DNA of 64,000 nt from Phoronis australis (Eukaryota; Phoronida; Phoronidae), in NCBI GenBank assembly GCA_002633005.1, contig NMRA01000042.1, positions 184,838-248,837 on the forward strand, read 5' to 3'. Position 1 is the first letter of the stretch, and every line of letters starts with the position of its first letter. Of this stretch, positions 30,601 to 36,084 are shown in pieces. A program made the position numbers and the translations under genes. Below the pieces are notes generated by a model, which was not told the DNA's origin, made no database searches, and saw only the letters and a list, made by a program, of their open reading frames with translations.

Positions 30601-31033
30601 AAAGCAAGGACTCAGAAAGTAACAGGAAAATATTAACTAAAATGTTCTTTCTATGAAATACCATAAGATTGAATAAAACAAAGTAATTTGTTTATTTTTG
30701 CAATCATTCACTACAAACAAATTAAAAAATCAGTGCACCTGAATGAAGAAGATGTGTTTGAAAACTGATAGCTTCATGAGTACAGAATCAGATAACATTG
30801 TATCTGAAATCAACAACATCCATTCAAACTGAAGAGTTTCTCCCTATGCAAAGAAAATATCACTTCAATGACAAGGACAACCATGGTCAGTATAGATCCA
30901 CCGCAAAATGAATACACTGATGTATCAATCTTTCAGCCATACCTCGACTGCCACGCTGACGTGTAGGAGGCCACGATAAAAATCTCGTCTTTAGAAAGCT
31001 GATGACCAACATTTTCTTGTGTTCTGTTATCAT
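474..31033 (-). CDS. USP34: USP34 orthologue, N-terminal half, 38 exons (partial at both ends)
   Basis: This is a giant ubiquitin-specific protease gene. In vertebrates USP34 removes ubiquitin from targets including axin in Wnt signalling. Thirty-eight exons, listed below, join with matching phases into about 1,850 codons. They follow human USP34 in order: FPLYMAYKH (human FPLYTAYKH), AFKYYTCTTLTLRL (AFKYFMSPTLTMRL), TLLWDLVQEE (TLLWDIVQDE), SVVISLRLLPKLFG (same in human), GFRRRFAFHLR (GFRRRFAYHLR). The part present is the helical-repeat N-terminal half, with an acidic, His-rich low-complexity middle and a ubiquitin-like segment. The catalytic Cys/His domain, near residues 1,890-2,240 in human, would lie left of position 1. 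The start codon is not found: the rightmost exon opens with two bases of a split codon, so an earlier exon exists. Several introns carry tandem copies of exon ends. Human comparison is from memory. Confidence 0.93.
899..1067 (-). CDS. USP34: USP34 exon kk
   Basis: Reads EVIHYAMSFLVSWAYSCNNV and WLKRLTVDAPE, matching human EVSHYSMWLLVSWAHCCSLV and WLKKLTLLIPE. Acceptor CCACAG, donor GAG|GTATGA, phase 0. Confidence 0.96.
1622..1698 (-). CDS. USP34: USP34 exon jj
   Basis: Reads TILSMMKVEPVLKILTTILY, in the place of human SLIQRLMSVAYTYDNLAPRV. Acceptor TTGCAG, donor AG|GTAAGC, ends in phase 2 in agreement with the next exon. Confidence 0.85.
1950..2120 (-). CDS. USP34: USP34 exon ii, followed by a GC donor
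   Basis: Reads WKQECLAYLLRLVSLFAVTP and HDEVFES, matching human WQLDCLACLLKLICQFAVDP and YHDVFAW, then a basic KRMRKNRSN patch. Acceptor TTTCAG. The donor is CAG|GCAAGT, a GC-AG intron with otherwise perfect consensus; no GT nearby keeps the frame. Phase 0. Confidence 0.9.
2548..2634 (-). CDS. USP34: USP34 exon hh
   Basis: Reads FISKGGLSHLFNIFVLGSLQ, matching human FVAAGGLQQLLEIFNSGILE. Acceptor TTGTAG, donor GAG|GTGAGT, phase 0. Confidence 0.94.
3240..3335 (-). CDS. USP34: USP34 exon gg
   Basis: Reads SILASTDSEMSVDLVETPEE and ends IWRRK, in the place of human SYSDLYPDSDDSSEDQVENS. Acceptor TTTAG, donor AAG|GTAGGG, phase 0. Confidence 0.83.
3470..4320. other. Intron interior with no assigned element
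   Basis: Part of the 1.7-kb intron between exons gg and ff. Short reading frames occur on both strands (for example 3754-4023 plus) but have no splice context or recognisable protein. The stretch at 3840-4060 is less AT-rich and may be an old interspersed repeat; I could not identify it. Confidence 0.3.
4840..4996 (-). repeat. Decayed echoes of the 3' end of USP34 exon ff
   Basis: Minus-strand CGCTAGTGGTAAATGTTTATAG, 3' to the exon, parallels the exon-end sequence CGCTGGTGGTAGGTGTTGAT. CAGCAAGTTGGGATTGACAT parallels CTACAAGTTGGGGTAAACAT. A further partial unit carries TGGGTTAAGAAAATTGACAC beside CGGGATAAGAAAAGTGACAC. Identity is about two thirds. Confidence 0.6.
4997..5173 (-). CDS. USP34: USP34 exon ff (3' border 4997 or 5036)
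   Basis: Reads WDWNSLLDPHNAHKLMYSLQ then VVEFLSKIPKQRRRS, matching human FNWKELLKIKSAHKLLYALE and IIEALGKPNRRIRRES. Acceptor GTGCAG. Two in-phase donors are possible: GTG|GTAGGT ending at 5036, or GGG|GTAAAC ending at 4997. The first is the better consensus. The tail beyond 5036 has no human match. Confidence 0.93.
5632..5760 (-). CDS. USP34: USP34 exon ee
   Basis: Reads LSRKVWELLMLLPTNPRILE, matching human LSRRVWELLMLLPTCPNMLM. Acceptor AATAG, donor GAG|GTAAGC, phase 0. Confidence 0.97.
5990..6310. repeat. Intronic tandem repeat with ACAATATGGCTGCACTTGTC units
   Basis: At least five units with a period near 55-60 bp, built from CACAAATTAATCCACAATAT, GGCTGCACTTGTCACATGG and AATTAATACTGG. 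Intronic, between exons dd and ee. The reading frames it creates on both strands are by-products. Confidence 0.9.
6482..6670 (-). CDS. USP34: USP34 exon dd
   Basis: Reads TIIVSAGANRSQRP at the end of the ubiquitin-like segment and LTPMMILLEKPYFEQLFGLL, matching human MVFVSLGAPRRERK and IPMLLLLQEPHLTTLFDLL. Acceptor TTTCAG, donor ACT|GTGAGT, phase 0. Confidence 0.93.
7055..7321 (-). CDS. USP34: USP34 exon cc (ubiquitin-like segment)
   Basis: Reads ATLELNSSDMVGELRAEVSR W, a Gln-rich helix, then PIRMITLGQELGPESDEKAL. Matches human MTIEMYPSDQVADLRAEVTHW and PVRMISSGHELTTDYDEKAL. The strand-helix-strand pattern is the ubiquitin-like fold of USP34. Acceptor CTACAG, donor CAG|GTGAAA, phase 0. Confidence 0.96.
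7764..7970 (-). CDS. USP34: USP34 exon bb
   Basis: Reads VIQRALVLLRNHLEGFRRRF, AFHLRTWQLDGRPISSH and LLQPAGMPDEK, matching human VIERGLLMLKTHLEAFRRRF, AYHLRQWQIEGTGISSH and VCQPAGLPDKM. Acceptor CATAG, donor AAG|GTAGCA, phase 0. It leads into the ubiquitin-like segment. Confidence 0.96.
8479..8567 (-). CDS. USP34: USP34 exon aa
   Basis: Reads NLNKENEFIQRCMHSLMSAS, matching human GLEKEQEFISKCMESLMIAS. Acceptor TTTTAG, donor CAG|GTGAGT, phase 0. Confidence 0.95.
8719..8898. repeat. Four-copy ~40-bp intronic minisatellite
   Basis: The unit TTTTTATGGAATTACCACAC, then AACAATGACATTGTCTTGTG, occurs four times with very few differences, between exons z and aa. Confidence 0.95.
9187..9403 (-). CDS. 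USP34: USP34 exon z
   Basis: Reads LQPETMSMVGLSLFQQLCHL, GMDQLWGIALRANNTDVSMS and AIQYINHYYI, matching human LKPETISMTGLNLFQHLCNL, GMDQFWGIALRAQSGDVSRA and AIQYINSYYI. Acceptor TTCCAG, donor AT|GTGAGT, ends in phase 1. Confidence 0.97.
9690..9870. repeat. Degenerate intronic tandem repeat
   Basis: Imperfect units of roughly 50-60 bp sharing GTATCAGACACYRCACAGTA-like cores and ATACCC tails. Intronic; no relation to an exon is seen. Confidence 0.5.
10033..10187 (-). CDS. USP34: USP34 exon y
   Basis: Reads MSLQQVDILWNSLVTDPDSS and WFLNQAKTKDHHALKLETFK, matching human LSLEQVDILWHCLVEDSECY and WFLNQVRSKDQHAMGMETYK. Acceptor TTCCAG, donor AAG|GTGCAT, phase 0. Confidence 0.96.
10394..10624. mobile_element. 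TTAA-flanked foldback MITE
   Basis: TTAA at 10394-10397 and 10621-10624 bracket an almost complete palindrome. Its ends are AGCTGTATTTC (10398) and GAAATACAGCT (10610-10620). The inverted match runs through CTCATAAAATCAGTCTCAGA / TCTGAAACTGAATTTATGAG to a centre near 10508. TTAA target duplication is typical of piggyBac-type elements. No coding capacity. It lies in the USP34 intron between exons x and y. Confidence 0.85.
11104..11186 (-). CDS. USP34: USP34 exon x
   Basis: Reads LYSFKEEVYVRLEFLTCMYS then TLATPEDF, matching human LYSHSAEVQVRLQFLTCVFS and TLGSPDHF. Acceptor CCACAG, donor A|GTAAGA, ends in phase 1. Confidence 0.96.
11994..12092 (-). CDS. USP34: USP34 exon w
   Basis: Reads MWAEKELGMMTHFFNNLCVF, matching human MWAEKELNMMKLFFDNLVYY. 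Acceptor TTTCAG, donor CT|GTAAGT, ends in phase 2. Confidence 0.95.
12657..12725 (-). CDS. USP34: USP34 exon v
   Basis: Reads RSVVISLRLLPKLFGSFEPH, nearly identical to human RSVVISLRLLPKLFGTFQQF. Acceptor TTTCAG, donor AT|GTAAGC. Confidence 0.97.
13337..13464 (-). CDS. USP34: USP34 exon u
   Basis: Reads EAEKILCSLVCYSTNRHIRM and KFIEACVKN, matching human EAEKLLCSLVCWFTDRQIRM and RFIEGCLEN. Acceptor TTTCAG, donor AG|GTACTT, ends in phase 2. Confidence 0.96.
14139..14410 (-). repeat. Seven 39-bp tandem repeats beginning at the exon t splice donor
   Basis: On the minus strand the unit is GTGAGTATTACTTATCTT, then TATAATCCCAGTCTGTTCTCA. The first unit begins at the real donor. The next unit keeps an exact GTGAGTATAA. 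Later units read CTGAGTGTTAC or CTGAGTATTAC, so the GT is lost. Each unit also ends in a pyrimidine-rich TCTGTTCTCA, so a unit resembles a minimal intron with both borders. Confidence 0.9.
14411..14514 (-). CDS. USP34: USP34 exon t
   Basis: Reads GVCGPGKTLLWDLVQEETA, matching human NVCKKGNTLLWDIVQDEDA. Acceptor CCTCAG, donor GCA|GTGAGT, phase 0. Its donor region is the first unit of the 39-bp tandem array that follows. Confidence 0.95.
15024..15208 (-). CDS. USP34: USP34 exon s (third His-rich patch)
   Basis: Contains KSEKNMADFEGEVSDEELL, very close to human KSEKNMADFDGEESGCEEEL, then HYKHHHHVRHVSPVYHPHL (human SIYHEHL). Acceptor TTCTAG, donor TG|GTAAGG, ends in phase 1. This anchors the low-complexity middle to USP34. 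Confidence 0.95.
15829..15992 (-). CDS. USP34: USP34 exon r
   Basis: Reads EANKPCPPLKKKKAVIPQEA, then DGEETEVYDCRPYIEELES. Acceptor TTACAG, donor GA|GTGAGT, ends in phase 2. A lysine cluster (KKKK) suggests a possible nuclear-localisation patch; that is inference. Confidence 0.8.
16318..16725. mobile_element. Foldback element made of short direct repeats
   Basis: The left arm (about 16318-16475) contains ACGGCTGGACTGCAAAACC, GGTCGGACCTCAAAA and AAAAAACTGGTTGGC. The right arm (about 16558-16725), reverse-complemented, gives GTCGGCTGGACTGCA, GGTCGGACTTCAAAACC and AAAAAACTAGTTGGCTGG. So the arms are inverted copies of each other. Within each arm, units of roughly 20-25 bp (a GGYTGG core plus CAAAA) recur. 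A poly-G run and an N at 16311-16321 mark its left side. No coding capacity. Confidence 0.7.
17145..17873 (-). repeat. Eleven 66-bp tandem repeats carrying copies of exon q's tail and splice donor
   Basis: Each unit, read on the minus strand, contains AAGCAGTGCAAGGTATAGTC or a near copy. That is the end of exon q (AAGCAGTGCAAG) plus its donor (GTATAG). It is followed by TCATTACAYTGTTAGAAATCC, a linker, and GGCTCGGTCCATCTCTAAGC. The period is about 66 bp and identity is high, with a few substitutions per unit. Because 66 is divisible by three, a 22-residue periodic reading frame appears over the far copies; it has no other sign of being coding. Confidence 0.92.
17874..18011 (-). CDS. USP34: USP34 exon q (basic coiled-coil-like)
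   Basis: In phase 0 it reads KRQFLLARLKKHKEQSRKKE...KLKQCK, a very basic helix-prone segment. Another frame (REKEAVFAGSP) is also open but breaks the phase of its neighbours. Acceptor ATCTAG, donor AAG|GTATAG. The exon tail plus donor is repeated eleven times in the following intron. Confidence 0.8.
18830..18958 (-). CDS. USP34: USP34 exon p
   Basis: Reads KPDEEVELSEKVDEAANTNT and ends GVSEQGST. Acceptor CTGCAG, donor ACG|GTCAGT, phase 0, which agrees with the next exon. The donor is the least certain border. Confidence 0.72.
19352..19444 (-). CDS. USP34: USP34 exon o
   Basis: Thirty-one codons, hydrophilic, including VSDKQGQPKVQKQVSPKDLN. Acceptor TTATAG, donor GAG|GTATAA, phase 0. Called from splice sites and frame; the low-complexity region gives no clear human match. 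Confidence 0.72.
19917..20093 (-). CDS. USP34: USP34 exon n (second His-rich patch)
   Basis: Reads LDTDEDALTDEALLYHHKKQ, followed by HRHHHHQHHQ and an acidic tail. Acceptor TTTTAG, donor CAG|GTGATC, phase 0. Confidence 0.82.
20483..20616 (-). CDS. USP34: USP34 exon m (acidic)
   Basis: Reads TRALHQHMLQRVARQHLEEE, then a dense Glu/Asp run ending SWDEDEE. Acceptor TTTTAG, donor GAG|GTGGGT, phase 0. Position corresponds to the acidic middle of USP34. Confidence 0.82.
21429..21645 (-). CDS. USP34: USP34 exon l (His-rich)
   Basis: Encodes a His-rich patch, QRHHGHHHRRPSRHGH, and an acidic/Ser stretch. Human USP34 has a long poly-His run in the matching low-complexity region. Acceptor GGCAG, donor GGG|GTATGT, ends in phase 1. 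Confidence 0.83.
21785..21861 (-). CDS. USP34: USP34 exon k
   Basis: Reads AGTSSDETETSEEEMEEDHS, the start of the acidic, low-complexity middle that corresponds to human residues rich in Ser/Glu/Asp. Acceptor TCACAG, donor TCG|GTAAGC, phase 0. Assigned by splice sites, phase and position rather than close sequence match. Confidence 0.82.
22647..22785 (-). CDS. USP34: USP34 exon j
   Basis: Reads TLFLACALTKAVWS, matching human TLYLASMLIKALWN, then a Thr/Gln/Ser-rich stretch. Acceptor CTGTAG, donor AG|GTGGGA, ends in phase 1. Confidence 0.9.
23088..23253 (-). repeat. Two tandem echoes of the 3' end and donor of USP34 exon i
   Basis: Parent NLVQYLLKLVSG is followed in the intron by NLVQYLLSLVSSL and then NMEQYLIMLVSSL in the minus-strand translation. 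The first echo keeps a donor, CTCAG|GTGTTTGCATTGTAGTT, beside the parental GAGCAG|GTGTGTATATTGTAGTT. So each unit contains exon tail, splice donor and adjoining intron. Copies are shortened and diverged. Confidence 0.75.
23254..23379 (-). CDS. USP34: USP34 exon i
   Basis: Reads LKHCSRQVQDLLIALIKNLE, matching human LKHCSRYIHDLFPSLIKNLD, then YLLKLVSGIEP (human HLLNLVSALEP). Acceptor TTTCAG, donor CAG|GTGTGT, phase 0. Two partial copies of its 3' end follow in the intron. Confidence 0.95.
24127..24219 (-). CDS. USP34: USP34 exon h
   Basis: Reads IIKQSQIVLNFLA and HIDSIWAAAQ, matching human IIKQCQVILNFLA and HIDCIWAAAQ. Acceptor TACAG, donor CAG|GTAAGT, phase 0. Confidence 0.95.
24283..25838. 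mobile_element. DNA transposon-like element with 13-bp terminal inverted repeats (contains N gap)
   Basis: CAGGGCTTGGAAT at 24283-24295 is exactly inverted at 25826-25838. Both ends are flanked by TATTTT (24277-24282 and 25839-25844), a likely 6-bp target duplication. The CAGGG end recalls hAT elements, but those usually duplicate 8 bp. Inside, 762 Ns hide the middle. The right part is a member of the hairpin/CTCF-like-motif repeat family: a hairpin at 25741-25769 and motif copies at 25253, 25402 and 25549. No transposase is visible, so it is non-autonomous or its coding part is in the gap. It sits in a USP34 intron. Confidence 0.75.
24483..25244. other. Assembly gap (762 N)
   Basis: Run of undetermined bases inside the TIR element. 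Reading frames that span it have no meaning. Confidence 0.99.
26119..26256 (-). CDS. USP34: USP34 exon g
   Basis: Forty-six codons including LADWLAQNKIIQHIFGPNLH, matching human LADWLISNNVVEHIFGPNLH. Acceptor TTTCAG, donor GAG|GTAGCG, phase 0. The following intron carries the TIR element and the assembly gap. Because the next exon continues the human order directly, the gap hides no exon. Confidence 0.94.
27071..27263 (-). CDS. USP34: USP34 exon f
   Basis: Reads RYMCQLSDKDLRLAGNRNL and LAFKYYTCTTLTLRLTGIAQ, matching human RYLCKLSDQELRQSAARNM and LAFKYFMSPTLTMRLAGLSQ. Acceptor CCTAG, donor AAC|GTAAGA. One of the best conserved exons in the window. Confidence 0.95.
27440..27850. repeat. Interspersed repeat, copy 1 (pair of 38290-38690)
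   Basis: Shares ordered blocks with 38290-38690. Examples are AGGAATCATTTTCAAAATGT / AGGAATTGTTTTTAAAATGT, CAAAATAGGACTATGATT / CAAAAACGGGACTTTTATGATT, and TATTTGGCTAAATATGCAGAC / TATTTAGCTGAATTTACAGAC. An old dispersed element of unknown class in a USP34 intron. Confidence 0.55.
28268..28335 (-). CDS. USP34: USP34 exon e
   Basis: Reads LRLWMNVSTVVQYIIPLKPP, matching human IRIWLHIPAVMQHIIPFRTY. Acceptor TTTCAG, donor AG|GTACAT, ends in phase 2. Confidence 0.9.
28571..28650 (-). repeat. Decayed tandem copy of the 3' half of USP34 exon d
   Basis: The translation RDTLTVRCGHTLVNITADI parallels exon-d PDTLSIPLVHTLVNIIAN. The similarity continues past the donor into intron: TAGTCTGTTTAACATA in the parent, TAGTCTGTTAAATGTA in the copy. 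No convincing acceptor precedes it, so it is probably an unspliced relic, although a donor-like GTATAG remains. Confidence 0.7.
28683..28838 (-). CDS. USP34: USP34 exon d
   Basis: Fifty-two codons: IPVYLLRNVCFFCDSNGMQ (human VPLHLLRYVCLFCGKNGLS) and STPDTLSIPLVHTLVNIIAN (human GTPETLPFLIAHAFITVVSN). Acceptor TTTCAG, donor AAC|GTAAGT, phase 0. Its 3' half and donor are echoed about 30 bases downstream at 28571-28650. Confidence 0.93.
29496..29546 (-). CDS. USP34: USP34 exon c (51-base micro-exon)
   Basis: Seventeen codons, EMSQQETSALNSYCDLT, matching human STQESNILGAFCDMND in position and pattern. Acceptor CTATAG, donor ACG|GTGAGT, phase 0 at both ends, so it could be skipped without a frame change. 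Confidence 0.85.
29961..30477 (-). CDS. USP34: USP34 exon b
   Basis: Largest USP34 exon here, 517 bases. It opens RQCMCVFK (human RQCLCCFK), passes through a long Glu/Lys/Ser/Thr-rich acidic insert, and ends EEKEQLLVFISKLY...FPLYMAYKH, matching human DEKEKLLLCVAKIF...FPLYTAYKH. Donor GAG|GTAAGT, phase 0. The acidic insert is much longer than in human and probably disordered. Confidence 0.93.
30943..31033 (-). CDS. USP34: USP34 exon a (most N-terminal found)
   Basis: Reads QLSKDEIFIVASYTSAW, matching human QLRKEHTLKIFTYINSW near the N-terminus. Acceptor TTTCAG, donor AG|GTATGG. It starts with two bases of a split codon and ends in phase 2. The upstream exon holding the initiator Met was not located. 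Confidence 0.85.
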
Positions 31034-31613
31034 CTGAAATAAAGATGTACGTGAAAATAACAATGCCTCAGTTGAAAGTTTTGAAGTATTATCACATTCA
31101 TAAAAAAGCTTATGAATGAAAATAGTCGAAAATGACAAATGCTCATTTTGTGTACTGTCTCGTAGAAACTTTTAATCATTTTTGGAATGTGAGCATGTAC
31201 TTTACTTTTGGAATAAATTACAAACATGAATTTCAAATGTTGTTGGACCTAAACTTTTACTGGCTGAAAAGCATCCTGCTATATGCATACCGTTGTTATA
31301 AAATTAATCAAATAATACATTTAGCTCGATAATTCATATACACTCGTTCCAAGTCTTCAAGTATTCCCAACCTTTGCTTAAGAGATTTCAACCAATTCTT
31401 TTTATGAAGACATGAAAAAGTATGAATTTAAAAGAATTACTCCGACTTATCCCAGCAAGTCAGAATGGAATGCAAGAGTGATTTGTTTTTGTTTCCTTTG
31501 TTTTTTTGTTTTTTTTTGTTTTCATTTTTATTGTTTTCCAGTATTAATTTTTGTTTCTTTAAATAAACTTAAGTAAAAAAAATGCCTAATTTGACAGAGC
31601 CTACTATTCAAAC

Positions 31614-31822
31614 ATGGATACACAAGACCTAGAATCACAGACAATTGCTGAATTCGTACGCAAGTTACCACAAGCTCCCACGGTCAGTGCAGACGAAAAG
31701 CTATGTTCCTTGAATGCAAAAAAGCTCAGCTCATAGCAAACATCTGCAGCCAACTGAACTGTGACGATTTTGCTCCAGAATCAGTAAGGCGGATGTTTCA
31801 CTTCCTGGATTTCTTTTTCCAA
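31614..31822 (+). pseudogene. Exon-like segment with a frame break, unknown protein
   Basis: From ATG 31614 one frame reads MDTQDLESQTIAEFVRKLPQ then APTVSADEK. Near 31700 the sense shifts to another frame reading MFLECKKAQLIANICSQLNC and ending RRMFHFLDFFFQ at a strong donor CAA|GTAAGC. An acceptor-like TTTGACAG lies just upstream at about 31591-31598. Both halves look like ordinary protein, so this may be one exon with a two-base frame disruption (mutation or assembly error). It could instead be two overlapping short frames. I do not recognise the protein and found no following exon that joins it. Confidence 0.35.
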
Positions 31823-33439
31823 GTAAGCATACAGCATGTAGGCAATGTGAGTGCTTAGTCCATTACATGCAACAACTCTGCTTGCACATTCATTGTAACC
31901 AGGTGTGACGCATTTATGCTGTTTATTACAAACATAGTTTATATACGGGTCAGTGACAATTTGTCAGGCAGTGTAAGCGGTAACAATGATGGGAGGTACA
32001 TTTCAATGGAGGTTAACAGCTCTGAGTTTGTACTTATCCATCTGCAGTGGCACTGGAGGCACAGTTGCACAAGCTAGCTCTACATACGTTAGCATCAATT
32101 TTAACACTACGAACTAAAATCAAGTGGGAACTAAACAATCAGTCTAAATAAGAACTGGGTAGTGTCTTATTCAGTATTGAATCTAGGAAAACTATTAGTA
32201 ATTTAAAGTTTGGAAGTGACCACAAAATTTGAAACCAATTGTTCCGCAGTACTCGATTTGGGGGAAATGCAGGTCATGTACTGCAGGTCGCCAAATGAGG
32301 TACTGCACAACTATTGTGAACAATACCTATTGAATGTGGGATGTTATTATTCAAAAGTTTGAAAGTCACTACAAATTTTGAAATCAAATTCGGAGGAATT
32401 ATTGTCCGACTCTGATACTCACTATGGTGACTTCAGGGTAACTTGGGATTTTTCCCAGGTTGCCAAACACAATCTGAATTCACATTGGTAAACTGCAGGT
32501 CATCAAATTGAGCAGTGAAATCACTACTGCACACACGCGCGTACTAGGAATAGATTTAGCCGGTGTATTGGGGATTTGTCATTTGCTCTACTGAATTGCT
32601 GGACTGTGATTTAGAGTATTATAGCTCTAAATTTTAAAGAAGGGGCCAGGAATTGTATCCACCTCTGACTTTTCATACGTCACGAAATAGAAATAACCAA
32701 AGCGTCATTTGACTGACAAATGACTGTACCTGTCAAAATTGACATGTATAGTCAATATTGACTGTGCCTGCTTAATTGTAGTAAAATCAGCTCCTTTTCA
32801 GTTGTGTAGCAAAAACCAGTACATTTTGCCTACAGTAATGTGACATTGTTTTGTAGATAATGTAGAACATGTCAAGTAGAAAGCAAAAATTGGAACTATT
32901 TGATCAACAAAGTCCCTAATAGACAATAACCCTTTTTTCGGACAGCAACAAAAATGGGTTTTTGGCCGACTAGGTTGTGATGTTGTAATGACAAAGAACC
33001 ACTCTGATGTCAGATGAATAGCAGTCGAAATTCCTAGAAAGCACAATAATGTTGTAGGAATTGAAACAACCTTTTTGAGCATTATATCAAAACAGTGGCT
33101 TTTGCGCGAAACGCGAATGCAATGTTTGCCTTTGCAAGCTTAAAAATCAAATGAAGAGCATGGTTTTATAGTAATTGATGCTATAGCATGTGTATGGTAA
33201 ACTATGGAAACTTGTTTAAATCCCGTTTTTTTCATGCAACTGTGTTCCGCCATGTACTCTACCAGTGACCTACAGCCTACTGTATAATTAGAGTGAGTTT
33301 CGCATTCATAGAAATGATTAAATAAAAATACATGATGTCATATCCAATGACACACGCAATATAGTAACACTAGTTCCTGACTTGGGCAACTTAATGAAGG
33401 AGGGTTCGAAAAAAGTTTAATTGCAGGAATGCTAGTTCG

Positions 33440-33610
33440 AGGTGGGAAGAGTTAGACATCAGCAGCTTCCTAAGGTTTCCCTCTATGCGCAAAAAGCTAC
33501 TTATATCAACATAACTTTGATGGTTTAATCAGTGAGAGGCACAATTCGGCGAAAAATCTCTGGCGTATGGGCCTATGCCTCCGAGATGGCCACCGGCACC
33601 GTCTACAGCA
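33440..33610. repeat. Partial copy of the 34767-35203 element
   Basis: TATCAACATAACTTTGATGG followed by TTTAATCAGTGAGAGGC, then GGCGTATGGGCCTATGCCTC and GGCACCGTCTA, parallel TAGCAACATAACTTTAATAG, TTTAATCATTGTGTGGC and GGCACTGTCTA in the right arm at 35080-35203. Confidence 0.6.
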
Positions 33611-34766
33611 ATACTGGGGCCAGTTGAGACAGAGGCACCATCTAAATTCTAATTATAATACAACAATTACATGAAGCCAGAAATTGACATAATTTCATCT
33701 GCATGATTCCAATAACAGTATAAAAATCTGAACATAAATATTGCGGTTAAACTAGTTGAAGAAAAGTAATCTTGATAAGATGAAAGTGCGCCGAATCAAT
33801 CATTCAACACCAGTGACATTCAATGAATTGGCAACAACTTACGGATTTGAAGCAGTGCAATAATATCCCCACATATATCGCACATTATTCTATTGCAACC
33901 TCCAGGCTCTTAACTGCAGACCAACACCTCTGAAAAGTCTGGGCCAAGCCGAGGGTTATATTTATTGTAAAAATATTAATTCACTAGCTTCATTCTCTAC
34001 TTTCATGTTCCACCATCGTGTTACGTCACAGGAAATGACAAACTTTTGTAACAAAAATGTAAATATTAGAAAAACAAATGAATAAGTTACATTTACAATC
34101 AGTATACTTATTGATGTTTTTTTTTTGTATCACGAATAAATTATTATTTACCATAAAACAATAATCTTAAAATATATTGGTTCTCTAAACTTGACCTTGA
34201 ATTTAGGTCAAAGGTCAAGTGATGCACCAATCCTTCCGTGATGAGCACCAAATTGCAAGGTTAAGTAGTCAGCAAAGCTCGAAGTGTCTGGTCATATTGT
34301 AAGTTTACAGCTTTGGTTTCATTTTATAGTTTCAAAGTGACTCAAATACAACACTTGTCTAAAAAAAGTGGTGGTGTACTGGTGGAACAGGATGGGCACT
34401 GGTGTGACGCTGCACCAATCAATTAGAAAGGTTTACAACATCGACCTGCTATTCTTTACGACTTAAGATTAATATTTCATTTTTCTCGCTCTTAATTACA
34501 TAAAGACGCCCAGTTTGTAATGGCATGATTGTTTTGATTTTAATCTTTACTTTCCAAAATAATGCATTTTTTTGGAACTCAATGTTAGTGTTTGCTTGTG
34601 GTAACTAGGTTACGGTAAAGATTTCTCGTTTGACGTTAATTCACTTTCAGTTTCTCTGAAAGTGCGTGTAGTTGGAATTATGCTTAATCTTAGAATCGCG
34701 TAGGCGCAAACTTTTCAGTGTAAAGAATTTTTGTATTTATTGGCTCTTTTCCAGGTCTGACTTGTA

Positions 34767-35203
34767 GACAGTGCCACGGTCTATACTTAGTCTTAGCAGC
34801 TGATATGGTGATGCTCTAATAGGACCTTCATATGCTGTAAAATTCACACTGATTAATCCATCAAAGTCACGTTCTATAAGTAGCGCAACGAAGGATACCT
34901 CAGGAGGCTTTTGATGTCTTTAATTCCTTCCAATTTGAATAAATTCTCCCATAATCAAGCTTTTTTTCGAGCAGACTCCTTCATCGAGTTGCACAAATTG
35001 GCATCTGGCCATTTTCACACTGCTCATGCCAGGAGATCACACGACACATCCTAGGTGGCTTTCTTTGCGCTAAACTTATAGCAACATAACTTTAATAGTT
35101 TAATCATTGTGTGGCATAAGTCGCGGAAAATTTTTCGGCATATGAAGGTCCTACTGGGAGCATCGCCATCTCTGCTGCTAAGTATAGAGATGGTGGCACT
35201 GTC
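34767..35203. mobile_element. Foldback element with TA target duplication
   Basis: The left end GACAGTGCCACGGTCTATAC is inverted at the right end (…GAGATGGTGGCACTGTC). The inverted match extends inward through ATAGGACCTTCATATGC / GCATATGAAGGTCCTAC. TA flanks both ends, as with Tc1/mariner-type MITEs. No coding sequence. It lies upstream of the start of the ankyrin/filamin gene. Confidence 0.75.
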
Positions 35204-36084
35204 TATATACCCAATCTAATGCCTGGTGCACCAAACGGATTTGGTGCAAGCTTCAGTTTTGTATCATTTAGTGAGCCAAATTGATGCGTGTGCCAAATTG
35301 AAGCTACCATGAGTTCCTGAATTATTGCCGGTCGTTTTTGAATTTCAACGGCTACCACGACCGAAATTGATGACAATGAGTGCGGAATGATGCATAATAG
35401 TTTCTCAGTACACTCTCTCTTCATTCCTGTCTCCACAAGACATTACAATGATTAATCTTTATAAACAGCATTAATAAGATAAGATTTGATGCATGTGACA
35501 TACTTGTCTGGGAACATCTTGAGCAAGAGTAAGATTAGCCTAAAATGGGTTCTACCTGACTGTAGTAAAATAATTTAAGTGGAGTAAACATTTTTTCATT
35601 TATTTAATGTTACAAATGCTATTCTAGAATAGAAAGATGTCTCTTGACAGTTGGTATTCAGTTGTGTTTAAAGGCGATTTTTTTTGATGACTCATGAGTG
35701 AGCCAACTTGTTACCCAACAGTTGAGGAAAATGACATTTTGAAAAGTAGGTCAGTCATGCTATGCATTTGTCTACCTCTCCTAATGCATTAGTTCTTATG
35801 TCTCCACCTATAAACATTCTTCTCTACTTTGTGGGAGCATTAATTTCCACATTCTTTGGTTGTCTGTACAGAGGTGGTGTGTTTTTGTTCAATGAACATG
35901 ATCTGAAGTCATGAAAAGTGACTGTAATCTGAATTTCATCTTACACTCAGTTCATGGAATTTCCCAGGGAAACTGCGGAGGCATTTTTCATATTTTGGTT
36001 GTGACATTATTAAAACTTTTCATGATTCTTTGGTAATTAATTACGAGGCTTTTATGACACAAATGTTTTCTATTTTAATTCTAG

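Larger units (their letters stand above)
31034..36084. other. 5' flank between two divergent genes
   Basis: USP34 reads left from 31033 and the ankyrin/filamin gene reads right from 36085, so this 5-kb stretch should hold both promoters, the missing USP34 first exon and any 5' untranslated exons of the right-hand gene. I could not place a TATA box or initiator with confidence. It contains a T-rich tract near 31495-31560, an exon-like segment at 31614-31822, repeat copies at 33440-33610 and 34767-35203, and otherwise AT-rich sequence in which I see nothing else. Confidence 0.6.
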
